A DNA stretch of 64,000 bases from Temnothorax longispinosus (taxonomy: Eukaryota > Arthropoda > Insecta > Hymenoptera > Formicidae): contig NC_092366.1 in the NCBI RefSeq assembly GCF_030848805.1, positions 15,690,620 through 15,754,619 of the forward strand. Reading direction: 5' to 3'. Position 1 is the first letter of the stretch; each line of letters begins with the position of its first letter. Under the pieces are notes generated by a model that searched no databases, was not told the origin of the DNA, and was given only the letters and a program-made list of their open reading frames with translations. This document shows positions 43,995-58,900 of this stretch, one piece after another. The translations under genes were made by a program, and so were the position numbers.

Positions 43995-46900
43995 CAACAG
44001 AAGCATAATTAAATTGCGAGTTTCAAAATGTCTATCAATATAATTTTTTGTATTGTGACTTCAGATGTACACAATTTAATAATGAGGCTGGTTTTGTTAT
44101 ATTCCATGACTTTTTGCCATTCGAGCGAAATCATTCACACGTCAAATATTTATCATTGCAATCCCTGTGCCCCATGAAATCACACGATTGTTTCCTTTAA
44201 TGGAAGCAGACGTTTCAAAGAGTGTAAAGAATATAAAGATAGATGAAAATGAGGGAAGACGGTTTCATCAGGTAGAGTAGGATTATCGTAGCACATCGCC
44301 GAAGAGAAAAATGGTAAAATACATATATGGCAATATGATCGTTTTGGTATTGGCGACATAGATTATCGTTTTCTTTGTCTCGTCCTGCGAATAAGAGAAT
44401 CTTTTTTCATCTCATTCTTTTTTCTCTTTCTTCAGTTTTTGAATTAAAGATGAATGGCGTTTTGCGCGACTCCGGCGCATACTATTATACGCAAATTACA
44501 ACATCGTCGATGGTAATTAACACACGAGCACGAACTACACTTAGCTGTCTTTATCGAATTGTTTAATAAATCATTATAAGTATGCGACCATAATTCTTGG
44601 AGCGATCAAATCGTCTAGGAAAGAAATAAAAGCGAATGAAGACTGGGGAATGGCATTTGATATACATTTAAATTCATCAGCACAATAATGAACATTAAAA
44701 TAGCAAAAGCAATCAATGTAACATGTTTATCGCTTTTATTAGACTTTAGTATTAGGGAGCATAAATTCTACTAATTAGTGTGTATTTATATAGGCGATTC
44801 GATGGATCTCGCTCCCGATAATTCCTCGATCGAGAGGTTTACTGTTGGCTCGTGGCCACTTTGAAATCGCAATCAAAACACGAGAGGTTTACTATTGGAT
44901 CGTGGCAAAATTCACAGTCGATTCCTTTCTTTTTCTAATTCGGCTTAATGACGAACCGCGCGCGATCTTTTGGTCGGCTTGTTGCGATCATTATGGGATT
45001 AGCTACGCGTTCCGCGCGCCGCATGATTAATTACGACTGCCGCGACCGGGCCAGCGCCCGGCTCGTAAGTCACGACCACTTTCTCACCAGTGCGCGAACT
45101 TTGCACCTGCGGCTAAAGTAAGAGCTCTCTACAGGCTCTCGAGAGTACTGTTATCGTGCCTGAATGAACTCGAACCCGCGGAAATCCGCCATCGCGAGTG
45201 CGTAGAGCGCGAACTAATGACGCGCGCACGTGCAATCGTCGCGTGCAGTGCATATACGTCTCGCGCATACGTGTGCAAATAGTAGGTATATTTCATTGAT
45301 GAAATACAGTTAAGCACGACTCAGAGAAAATTTGTTACAAGATATTAAACTATGTATTCTAAGTTGGAATTATTTTTTTATCTTAAATTTTCCGTATATT
45401 TATTTTTATTATTATAACGGATAGAAAGAAAAGAAAAATAAATTTATAATATATATTATAATATATAATATATAAATTTATAATATAATATATTATAAAT
45501 TTATTTTTTTTTCTAATTGTTATTTAGTTTTGCACACGTTCGCTAAAGTTCTAGCTAATTCATAAATATTGTACGTACTATAAAATTTTTCTTTATTAAT
45601 TCGGAACCGAGATTACCTCAGCCACCAGTAGTGACAGATGTAAATTCCATCATCATTATCGCCATTGATCGTTTAAAAAAGAAATATATATTATATAATA
45701 TATTATAAATTTTATTTTTTCGACCGACTAATTAATACGTGCATACCCTCGCATGCTCGCAGCGATTAAGCTAGCGATATCTTTTACTTTACTCGATTGT
45801 TCCTCACGCGTTTGTCGGCGTTTCAATTAATCTCACTTCGTGACGAAACGTTGTAGCAGGCTCGATATCCTGATCACGATTGCATTCGGAGATCGATACA
45901 CTCGGGGCATAATCCCATTTCGATACTGACCTCGATTACGCTCCAGGGAGGCGATCTTGTAGGACTCCTAATGCGATCATATCACGAAGGGATTAAGCTT
46001 GCATCAAGCAAGTGGGTATCTCAAACAAGCGCCGTCTCTATTGTTCCCAAAAGGATCTGCTTATATCAATAGTAGGCTCAAATAGCAATTACAATATGTG
46101 ATTCTAATTGCTCGCGCGAATGTGAACATACATTGTGTAATACATAAATCGAACCTATATAAAAGGATAAATTAGTTGTAAATTTATCTTCAATTTAACG
46201 ATGATTGGATTTAAGTGCTAAAAAAAGATGACTTTCTCTTTAAAAGAATGCTGACATGACTGTTTTCCGAAATTCAAATCGCAAAATTGATTTCTGATTA
46301 CTATTTGATGTAATAATCGATATTATATTAATTTCTGGATAATTTAGGACAAATTCTTTAGTTATTACACTTCTTAAACACTTTAAACATTTTAACATAA
46401 TAAGTTGATAAATTTGTAACACAATAGTATCCATAATTGATGAAATAATATAGAAACAATGTGCGATACGTTTAGGAAATCATTATCGCTCCGTTAATTC
46501 CATCCAATTCGTATATATTCAAAGATATTAATTATTTCCGAACACGCGAGAGTGGTTTTGCATCATAAACTTCCAGAACAAACTTTACGCGCGTGTACAT
46601 TATTAACGCCGATATTGGAATAAATTGGAAATGCTTGTTCGCGCGGCAGCATTAGTCGCGAAATTACTTCGTTTTTTTTTTTTATCTGGTCGGTGCACAA
46701 AGGGTTCTCATTGCGGGTTTACGAGGCGTACCTCTGGTCATCGGCAGGCAGCGCTGGCACGTTCCCAAGAATCAGCCTCGAGCTAGATGTTCAATCGGAT
46801 AACCGGCTAATACCGAGGTTTACACTCTTTTTCGCCGACGAATAGGATAGCAATCTTTGCGGTGGGTTCGTCCAGCGCGATTCCCTCGCAATCGCGGTGC

Positions 46901-49900
46901 CTTCGCATAGTCTGGATATACCGAACTGTAGAGATATATAAAACCAGTAGATTATACAATGTATTTTTAGTATAAAACTATAAATCATTGTCGCCCAGAG
47001 ATTATTGTCATATTTGTACATTGTCATGTACAAATATCTGAACAAATATTCGAAAAATAGCAGAAAAAAACAAAACTCTGCTTATATTCTACGTTTTATA
47101 TAATTTTGAAGCAACGTTGGCATATATTTTTGCATAAAATATTATTTTGCAAAAGATTATGAAAAAAATTTTAATTTAAAGAATATTAACACTCGATTTG
47201 TCGTACTATAATATCTTACTAATAAAGTGCGAATAATCACGTTATCGTTATTCGTGTCTTTGTAATGCATATATATGCAGGTATGTGACTCGTTAAGTAT
47301 TTATAAAAAGTCTAACTCGTCGGTTCGGTAATTAACACGGCACGAATTCTAACCCGTTTTTCCACGGAGAGCAGTCTAGCTCGTTTATATTCCCGACGAA
47401 TTCTAACGAAGCTCGAGCGCACATTAAAAGAAATCGACGGCGGAGCTTTCATATTATTACGTCACGGCGGCATGACGGCGCGCTGAATTAACTGCGACGG
47501 CTTAAACGCTGCCCGAGGCTTTAATCTCTCCGTGAAAATCTCTCTCTCGGCACTTGTAAAGTGCAAACAACGAGACGACCCGTGCCAAATATTTTTCGCG
47601 TCGTAATTGGCGTTATAGATGCCATTACTCCACTTTGCTGTTGCTGTGCAAAATTGAAAATTGTAACGAGAAGTTAATTACTGTTCTATCATACGCTAAC
47701 ACATTTATCACGAAATGGACTAAAATGACTAGATAGATTTTTAATGGCTATCAAGCGCAAATAACATACATGCGAAATAGCGGAGATACGAATCGGGTAT
47801 CTTCAAAACGTTTGTTTTACTTTGTCTTATTTTACTTATATTTTTATTAATAATTAAAAATATATTAATATGTCTTTATAGTATAATAAGCAATCCAAAA
47901 AATCCCTAAACATATTTATTCCAATTTTAATTTCGTATTCCTACGGCCATAGGTATTTCTGAATAAATAAAGCTCAACAATCGATTCGTCGAGAGATTAT
48001 TGGGCATTATCTTTGCGGGTTAGTGATACCTTTGTGAGGAACGTGAAACATCTGGTATGCAATCGACGGAAAGCGCTTTGCGAGGATGATTATGGTCCAT
48101 CCGTGCGCGGCGCAATGTCCACAGTAATCACACTCGATTGCAAGGTGCCGACAGTTCGCTTCAAAAAGCGATCAATTTCTCACACGTATTCGCGAAAATT
48201 ATATGGTTCGCGATCCACGTGCAAATTGCTCTTATTACGTGACGCACGTGCGTAAGATGGGATACAATTAAAAAAAAAAAAACGATTCTGCTTTTGCACA
48301 GCGGAAACCAAGTGTGAACTATATTATAAAGATTTGCTTTTTGCAACTTATATAATTGTTGTATACAATTTATTTTGTTAATTTAACCGTATAAGTTTAT
48401 ATTGATAGCACTATCCGGGAAAAAATTGTTATATGTAATTATATAAAAATATGTCTATATATGTTTTTTCTTTTATATACAGTTTCTTTCTTCCATATAA
48501 TTTCTGTTTGTATATATACCAGAAAAATAAGAAAAAGGAGAATTTAAAAAATAATTTTTGCATTGTCTTTTTATAAAGAAGTAAAGTTTGAAAATTTTCA
48601 TACACGCAAATTGCTCACGAATTGCTGTTTAATAACGCCTGCAGAGATTTAAAAGTCGCGAATTTTTCGCGTTTCTTTTCCCGGTATGACAGTTTTGAAT
48701 CAAAAAACAGTTTACAGTTGGGTAATTAATAGAGAATCATTTATTTTTCTAAAGAATCGTGATTGTGCGCGCAAGAGTTCGCATCTATCTATCACGGCGA
48801 CGTGGATACAACAGAAAGGTGGTGCAGCAACCGAGTATGCGTCGGAATTCTTCACTTATAATTGTGCAATTCAGATATTACGAAAGTCTATAATATCCAC
48901 GTTCGCATACTTCATCTCCTTTGCCTTCTGTCGTTTCTCATTAAAAGTAATGCATTAATCGGGCCGACGCCCGCGTCGGACATCAATTCATTAAACGAGC
49001 GACGGAATTCGCGTCAGCCAAGCAATACGTGAGGGGTCAAATGTTATATTTTCCCCTGCGATTACTCCTGGTGCAAAAATACTTTACATCCTAAGTGCAT
49101 TTCTGGTAAATGGGTTAATGCTATGCGCCATGTATAACGTCCTCAACGCGTGGTCTCCGACAGCTATCATGGTCGGGATAAATTATAATACGTTATAATA
49201 TGCACACAATTAAACCGAAATTATATTAAAATATGATTACGATGTATACGATGTAAAGCTATATTGATAACTATTTATATATATTTGAATCGTAATTATA
49301 CAATATGTTTTGCTGGAGATGTGTCATAAATCAAAGTAACAAATAATGCAGCACTACCTTGGATGGTATTTTGTTATTTATCGCGATGCAATACTGCGAC
49401 AATGTACGACGTATAATTGTATTACACATTTTCACTTTTGGAACTTTTGTCATCGCATATATATTTTCCGAGGAATAATCCACATAAATCCAAATAAAAG
49501 CAACTTTGCGTACACGTAGTTGTTCGTAGTTGGGACGACGACGTGATATGAGACAGGTTTATGAGAAATTTATTCCATAAATTTTACACGCGAACGGTAG
49601 ACTCGAATCGCGACACTCGAGTCAGAAGTTTGAACGGAACGTTCTCAAGTGCACATTCATGACCATTAACAGGTCATTACGCAAGCGTAATGGAAATCGA
49701 TAATTAATTGATCCGTGTGAGTATGCGACCCTTTCGCCAAGCATACTAATTGACTCTTGAATATTTATGATTAACTAATTTGTAGCGTGTTGCAGTTCGT
49801 ATAAATTGCGGATTGAAGAGCATTCCGAATAACGCATCTAAAATTATCTCTTAAGCTCAGTGTTCCTAGAGTAACACCTTATTTAAATTTGGCATCTTAG

Positions 49901-52900
49901 AGAGAATTTGTAATTTTCATCAGTACCCTCTCCAACATTCTCTAAGGACACTTCATAAACTCGTATATATCCGAATCAATACAGTGCTTAGTGCTTTTTC
50001 GATTATTTTACGCTTATTAATTATTTTATTTTGTTTTGTTTAATTACACGAAATTTAAGTACACATATTTCTGTTTTCCATGTAAAATACTGATTTTCTT
50101 CCTAGTTATAAATCGCTTGATGCGTAACATTTTGACCAACGCTATTAAACATTCCATCGATGGAAACTGGATTCGTGTAGTACCTATATATATTTTTAAC
50201 ATTTTATAAAAATCCAAGTTGTGTGGGAAGGCGATATTTCGATTATCATATGTCGGGGCGCATATACTCCCAGGTCGATGCGTGCTGCACCCTGACGATA
50301 GACCACGAACGGCCGTGCCATTATTAATAACCGATAAACCAATTACAATGTTATCGGACTGCCGTTATCTGCAGGCCGGCTGCGTAAAAGGCGGCCTATG
50401 CCAGTTTCCTAACCATAATCTGATATGAAAGTGCCCGGAGGTAGTCTTGCGTGAGCATGCCGATGCTTTTTTGCCACTTTCATCAGCACTGCGAGTATCG
50501 TTCTTACGATACTAATTAGCCCGTTGTCCGATCGGAGAGATGCGCCTTATGCCTGAATTCCACGGATACGTCTTACGTCTCTCGCATTCCATAAGCACGC
50601 TAGCCTTTTTCCCTTCATATCCTTCATCTCAAGACAAACGTTTCTATAATATAAACTATCTTACTCATATAGCAATTACCATTTCTACACGATTACTATC
50701 TTTCTCTTCAATTATTATTTACTTTAAAATAAAAATATACAGACACTTATTACGAATCATAAAACATAGGCACAAAGGGCACATGTTAATGTTCGTTTGT
50801 AGATATTATTAGAAAATTTAATCCAAACAAACTACCGACGATAAATAAAAAAACAAAGTTGCACATTACACGCGCGCGGATACTTCACTTACAGTGTTCT
50901 CTCACAATCAGTTGGACCATTTATATTATGGCGCATCGTGAAAACGGTATGCAGTCTTGGTCGCGACGTAATTGGACATTCGAATCCGCGCATACTCAAA
51001 GAGGTACGGCTGATTAAGAAGTTTCAAGAATGCGATCGTAGGGGGTCCTCGTTAGGAAGGGTTTCGGAATGCAGGACTTGATCTCGATCCATTTGCATAC
51101 GGACCGAGTAGGATTTCAAATCTTATTTGACGTGTCGGGAATCTAACGATAGAATTTTATAGTTTGCAACTATAAAATTTGACAAAGAATTAATTTAACA
51201 AAGAAATCAATGATGAGCATAGATACTATAAGTAATCCGTTGAAATTTTAGTATTATGACGTAGAATAACATTAAATTTGCATTTTTATCAGAATAACTA
51301 TTGTTTCGGATATTACGCACGTATCAACAATCTCTAAACATTTGAAAGTTGCAAAAGGGCAAAATAGAAGTTAACAATCGATTAATAAAAAGAAAGCAGT
51401 AATTTATGTATTGATCCAATTTGGTACGTACAAGTTATTTAAGATTATTCCGGCCTTTATATTGTTCGTCGCTACCAGTTTGCATATTTCTGTAAACCGA
51501 ATATTCACGAAGCTAAATTTTATTGACACTCTCAGAAGTTCATGAGAGAATTTCATAACTAGAAATTCTGCAAACTGTACACTGCAATATGAAACTTTAT
51601 ATCGACAAAGCCACCTCTGTAATATTGAATGGATGAAGTTTATTTTCGCAAACACAGAAACACTTTCGAAGTTTCGAGCTTGAATAGCTCGATTATCGAG
51701 CACCGGTAATTATATTAGAGCCACGCTATTGGTAATTGTGATTAAGTTAGTTATCAGCGATTTAATTCCACATGACAAGCATTTAAAAGACGAAAAATAT
51801 CGTTAAATCAGTCGATGCTATTGCGTTACGGAAAAATATACGCTGCGAGCATCGCTGCGTATGCATTTAGCGCGCTGAAAACTGTGTTCCAATTAAACGA
51901 TATCTAGTTATTTTTATAGGTATCTTTATAGTTTCATGTTTGTGTGTTTCGTGAAATTACTTTAAGAAATTTCCCACACTTGAGACCAATTATAATAATT
52001 GCAATCTTAACTAGCGATCTATACAACCTTCTTACGTTGGATTTGTGATCTGTTTTTAGAAAAGTTAATTCACACGAAAATTGTCTTTACAATATAATTC
52101 TCGACACTAGAACATAATTACACTAAAAATATCAGTCGTCCAAACGATGACTCTCTTTTCTCTACATTTTTGCTGTCACATTTTTATGAGAGAACCAAAT
52201 TTTAATTATTCTATTGTTTTCATTAATATGATAATTGGAAAATTGCTAACTAAATAAAAGATGCAAAATTTAAACGCGATGTTTTGCATCGACAAATAAA
52301 CAAGAGATAGTTGTCATAAACAATCAGAGAGCGTTGCTCAGGTTGTTCTCAATATGCAGAATAGCCGTTGTAACGTCGGCTTTAAACGCGATGCGGCGCA
52401 AACGCTCGTAATTACCGTCGCGTAAAATCGATATCGATAAAATCGATAAATCACTTCTCACGAGAATATTAGACCCGCCAGCCGATAACAGACGCCTGTA
52501 TATTGGAGCTCGCCCATTCCGGATAGCGAGTCACCGGCAGTTCCGGGCATCGTTCCAAACCTGAATGACGACCACTCGAGGAACTTACGCAATGACGCGT
52601 GCCAACGCACTGCAAAAACACGCTCATTCAAGATTTTCGTCACCACTGCTGTTGACAAAGGCATTGCACTTGCTCCCGATTTATGTTGCCAACACGCGTT
52701 TCTATTTTCCGTGCTAGCTCTTTCACGCCTTTGTTGACTATTATAATCTAAATTTTTCTTATACTTTTAATGCATAAAAACAAAATTATAATCCACACAA
52801 TTGAGAATTTAATTGACTATACTGGCAATGATTATAATCGTTACCACGATTATAATCGTCGTGACAAATCGTCACCGAGTTTCGACCAAGGATTCTGGTA

Positions 52901-55900
52901 ATTCTAAATTATTGCGAAAAATATTATTATAAATTTAATTATTTAATTAAGATGCTTATATTATAAGCCTCTAAAATTACATCAACTTTAGAATGACCAG
53001 AATCCATTGGTCGAAACTCGGTGACGATTTGTCACGACGATTATAATCATTACCACGATTATAATCATTGCCAGTATAGTCAATTAAATTCTCAATTGTG
53101 TTAATTATTGACTGGTGAAGTAAATGTTACTTATTTGGTTAAAATTATAACCCATCATTGATTTTTATTGCAATTCACAGTGGCAATAAAATTATTTGTT
53201 TTCATTAACTCTGCAGGTTAATAACTGAAAATTATTTACTTGATAGTTATATAAAAAAGTACTGCATTGTAAATTTTATATATGCCAACTGTAATTGTAA
53301 AATTTTTAGGTATCCGATATAAATTCCGAATAAATTACACGCTATTCTATTATTTTGATGCTTGATCGAATTATGCATGTTCAATTTACATAATGCTACG
53401 TAACGCGTAACGGTGTCGGATCATTGACGTAAGGAGTCGCGGAACCACCCAGTAAAAGTTGCCTCGAACGAAGCCTGTTACTACAGCATCAAAGTCTAGG
53501 TCAAGATCTGTTGTGCAGATAATTTGCGTGTACAACATATAGTACATGTGTTCATTTAAATAGTTTTGTGTAAAAGATTGAATCCTTATTTTGCACTATA
53601 ATACATATATTAATTTCATTTTTCCATGCGTCTCTTTTGTACGCGGCATATTATATATTCTTATTAATAGTTCTATAAAATAATAAAATATAAGATGCAT
53701 ATTATTAATGTGATGTTTTTCTTTTCAGGTCGCTGGGACTTGTAATATTTATAATATCAGCACACGTGCACGATTCTGCCGCAAAACATGTAAGTTTATT
53801 TATATATAAAACAAATAATACTTACGATATAAAAACAACCACGAGAGATATCTTGAAGCCCGGAATAAAGCCGCACGACAAGGGTCTCAACATATCTTGA
53901 CGGAATTCCCTCAGGTTTTATTGCCCTCTCTTTGATGATGGTTCGGGTTTCAAGGCCTCCCGGTCTCTCGCGCAGATTATCTTGGTACATTTTGTTCCTA
54001 GGAAACCCGAGACAATAGGGAACATTGAAGATTCCGTAAACCATTACGACGTAACCAATAATTACGAATGGCCTTCGGGGTCTAACTGCAACCTCTATTT
54101 CTCTTTCTAAGCTCATTTATTAACCTATATTTTATAATTTATTAACTTCTAATCATGAGTGGCATCTTTGAAATTATTTAAATATTATTCTGTGATATAA
54201 AAACAGTAATGTTTTGTATTTGTGAATATGTAACATTTCTTTTTTTCTTGTTTACAAATTATAAATAAAACATTTTAATGCAATTAATTGCATTCCAATG
54301 AATCTTATTATTACTATTGAATATTCGGGTAATTTCTACAATCAGTTTTTCTTAGAATTTTAAATGTAACAATTTTTTATTAAAACTGATTAATTTAACA
54401 TTGTTTTTTCAACAATGTTACGATTTAACATAATTTTGCTTTCTTTATATTCTTTATATCTTTTATGATTAAAGAAATGTCAAACTTTATTATTCATTTA
54501 TTAATTTATGGTAAATGCCTCTCTTATAATTTCGTAATTGTATGCAATATCTGATATTATGTTAATTATCGTCGTCGTTTTGATCATAAAATTTAATCCG
54601 CAGGAAATAGTTTCGTAAAATCGAAAAACTCGACAATGTTGAAAGTATAATGGTTAGATCAGATTTTAGATCTGAGATAGAATAAGCTATAACGTCGCGA
54701 CAACTTCTAAGAAGAGAAATTTTGTTAGAGAACATGATCTTCGGCGAGTAAGAAAATACAGGCACATAGAATGGATGTGGATAAGAGGGACGAACTAAAC
54801 CGCAGTAATCTTATTGCGTGTACACGGTTATTGTGCTTCTGTAATGGCCATTGTTTTGCATGTATCCACAATCCGCGTGTGATTTACACGCGGGAAATAA
54901 CTTATGCGAGAAGTAACTCAGGATCTTGTTACACGCAGCGTATTCATTCGTGGCAATCTGCGCGCAACCTTGAACTTTATACTCATTGTCTCGCGTTAAA
55001 ATAATGTAAGTTCAAAGGCATTTAACACTTTCTCTTGCTTAGGAATGCCTTGTCGGGACTGAAACATTTGACAAGATTGTGCTAGCCCTATCTTACTTAA
55101 TTACACTTTTATAATCTTTATCTTTAAATTAATATGAGCAATTTAACAAAAATGAGCTTAATTTAAATTATGTAGAGTCAAAGTCGAATATTGGCAATGG
55201 TAGTTTTGAGCACAATATTATTGTAAATACTGTAGAAAAAAAAAACAGAAAAAAAGAGAAAAAAAAGCAGTACTTTTCTTCATATTAAAATAAATCTACG
55301 GATGAACGTTTTGTGTAATATGCAAGTAAAATCAAGTAAATGATTGAAATATCTATAAATGGATTGTACTATTGGATGGTTGCCAATCACAAAAATTATT
55401 CTTCACGTAATTTATCGTAAATTATTGCAATTTTTAATACCTCGATTTGAAATTAAAAGAGAGAAATTTACAATGACAGATCTGCTGGAATTTGTGTGTT
55501 TTTAAATACATAAAATGAATGCACGCGCGCGAATGTTATCGTACTTCAAGTATGCTCTCGAGATATTCGTGAGGATCGACAATGAGTGAGATTATTAAAC
55601 GCGGCACGAAGAGAAAAGGAAAACTCTGTGACTCATAGCGGCTTTTTACCGTCATCAATGCAATCCCGGCGAGACTGCGTGGCTAATCTAAGTTAAGTGA
55701 TCGTTACAGCCGCAAAAGAATCTTGAAAATGAATCCGCTAATTTTGTCGATGCGACATCGCAATGGTGTGCTATAAAATTCACATCATTAAAATAAGTTT
55801 ATCCATATTGTCATGTATAATTTCTATCGGTGCATTAATTAATTTTTTGACACATTTATATAATTAGATATATAATTTATATAATTTATATAATTTTATA

Positions 55901-58900
55901 TCATTTATATAATTATATATATAATTAGAATATATAATTAAAAAGAAGTTGTATAAATGTTAGATAACTATTTTACCAATTATGTCATAACATAATATAA
56001 TACCAAATTGTATTTTTGCTAGCTTCTTTTTCCTAAGAGAATATTAATTATAATCTTGTGAACATTTAAAAAAAGAGAAAGAGAGAGAGATTCCATTGAT
56101 ATGTGCATCAAATTACGAAAAAACATTTTATAAAAGAAATGTAGCTTCCGTTAATTTTATATTTAAGTAAAAATGTTAATTAATATTGTATTTAAATAAA
56201 TATTTTATAAAAATGTATTTCATAAAATTTAACATAACATTTTTTACGAAATAAAATTCAATTTTATTTTATTATATAAATTATATTTTATTATATTATT
56301 TTATTATATTTTATTATATAAATGAAGAATAGATCAATATAAACCGATGATACAATATGATACTTCTCTCTTATATTTTCCTCTTCGCTCTTCGTAATAA
56401 TTCGTCTGAAAAAAAAACATATGATAGACATATGAATCTTTAGTTTCTGTTACATTATTGAATTGCTATCAATGATCTCGCAGACAAAATTGCCATTATA
56501 CCTATTATTATTTGTCTCGGACGTGAGGTCAGACAGCGACAATATATATGACAATTATTAAGAAGGAGGCGTGTTGAGTCCGGCTGTTCATGGTTCATCG
56601 GCTGACCTCTCGCATTGGGAGAGAGAGGCCCATTTCTCCGAACCATTTAATTAACTCTTCGCCACGCAATCTCACGGAACATTCTACGATCGTCAAATTT
56701 TATGTACGACCGCTGCGTCTCGGTAACAGCAAACTCTGAATCCGACGGTCCACGACCGACATAACATGCCTAAAACAATATTAAATTATTGTAATAATTT
56801 ATTTTACAAACTAATCTAAAATAAAGCATAGCATATAGATAAATAAAAAATGTATACATAGATGACTGTTATTGATTATTTTAATTAATTAATTAATTAA
56901 TTTTTATTTTCTATCACTACCCATTTTATTTACGCATCTTAGCGTGATCATATTGCAATTAATGCAACTAGCTATGCTTATTTTAGTTCAAGCAGAAAGA
57001 TTAAATCAGAATTTAGTGCAATTTAAAAATATAGATTTATAATTAATTATAATATTCGAAAAAACAAACAGATTTATGAAATAATTTTATCTGTTTATTT
57101 AATACGTTGTATATTAAGCAATGCAAAATTATTCCTATTTAAATTACACCTTTTGTCTTTTATTCCTGATGAGAGAATGTCGAAATTTATGGTGATTAAT
57201 GACCATTTTCTTACTAGAACGAGCTATCGTATTGCAGAGGCGACCGTGATAAAAAGTGTTCATGGCTATCTACTGTTACCGCAGATATTAAACAGTAAGA
57301 ACTTGAGCACCAAATGAAATTGCATTTATATAGCGTACATATATCTGGAGCACTTACAAAAAGGTCCTTTATGCTATTCAATTTAATATTTTATTTTAAT
57401 TTAGTTTTTTAAGTATTTAATCTTAAGTAAGATAAATAATAAATAAGAAAAGTAATGTAGATGATTATAGAGTAACATAATAATGCAAATAAACGTAATA
57501 GTTGCATACAATTAGTTTGCTACAACGTCAATGAGATTACGTTAATCTGCTCAAAAGATCAGCTTGCAAAGATCACCTGATGCAGAAACCTTCTCTGTGA
57601 ATCGTTGACCCCTGAGACTATTGGATTACGTTCCAATAGTCTGTTATAAACGTTATGGTTACGTTTCATATCTCGTCTTGTGCAGTCACGCAGCATAGTG
57701 AGTGATATATTACGATGGCTAATCGACTGCGAGATTGATAATGAAGAAAAATATGGGCTTTTCTATTCTGTTCCTATTCTTATTCCTATTCTACAAGATG
57801 TTGACTAAATGCAAGAACTATTGAAAAACTTCAAAATAAATTGAGAATTCTAGATCTGCAATATCATCTTTGTTATAAATTGTAATGGCAATTTTACGAT
57901 ACATAATTATTTACATTGTGCAGCTCAGTATAATGTCACAATTGCATTTTCTCTCTATTTAACTGTATTCTTATAAAAAAGTATTAAATAATTTGAATAA
58001 CTTGAAACGCATCTGCGTGTTTTATCGCCATTTACATACGTTCTTATACCGTATGAATAAAATATTGTATAATACGCGCAACCTGGCAGCGCAAGGAACA
58101 CGATAAGTTGCAGATGCTTATGGAAACCGCAAATAAGAAAGCCATCTTCTTGCGTTCGAGCATATACTTATATTACGCAAAAATGACGCATACGCGCTGC
58201 ACCCATCTGCTCACGACGATCTCCCACGCTTAATAAAAAAAATCTCCGTTGCAGCTGTCATAAACGGGAGTATAAATGATGTACATAAACGATACGCATG
58301 AAATCTTCTACTTATCGAATGAGATTAAAATAATGCAAGTCTCAACAAAATTCTTCGTCATAACAATGTTATATAATGTGTATTTTTCTTTTGTTTTGAT
58401 ACTTTCTTTTTCTGAAATAAAAATGATTTAAAATTTAAAATGTTTACGTTAGATATTTACATACAAATTATAGACTTGAGTTTTTTAAACTATTTTTTGA
58501 GCTATTGTAAATCTAAATGTAACAACGCTGAAAAGTGGAAATAAACGAACAAAAAAAGAGAAGGGCCCAAAAATGAAAATTATGATATAAAACTTTGATA
58601 CACTACATTAGTTTTATAATAGAAAATATTAAAAACTATATATTAATTGCAGAAATATTTGATATTAAGATTATTTCATCCCTATTTGATACCGATTTAT
58701 TAATTCTTCCGTTTTTTCATTAAATTAATTTTAAGAAATTGACTTAGTGAAAAAATGGCATTAATAAATTTCTATCAACATAATTGCGCTGAATCATAAA
58801 CATAATCTTCTACTATATACTTAAAAAGCAAAAGAAATTCGCTGTAATTGCCGCAAATCGTTACGGCCGCTATGATTCATTGTGTCATATAACGATTGGT

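Larger units (their letters stand above)
2016..53728 (+). other. Papilin intron 1 (about 51.7 kb)
   Basis: It runs from donor GTGCGT to a strong polypyrimidine-tract acceptor (TTTTTCTTTTCAG). It makes up about 80 percent of the window. It is mostly AT-rich and non-coding, with GC-rich islands, microsatellites, foldback elements and a tRNA-derived repeat listed separately. I recognise no complete gene in it on either strand. Long first introns of developmental matrix genes commonly hold enhancers, which is the default expectation here. Confidence 0.65.
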
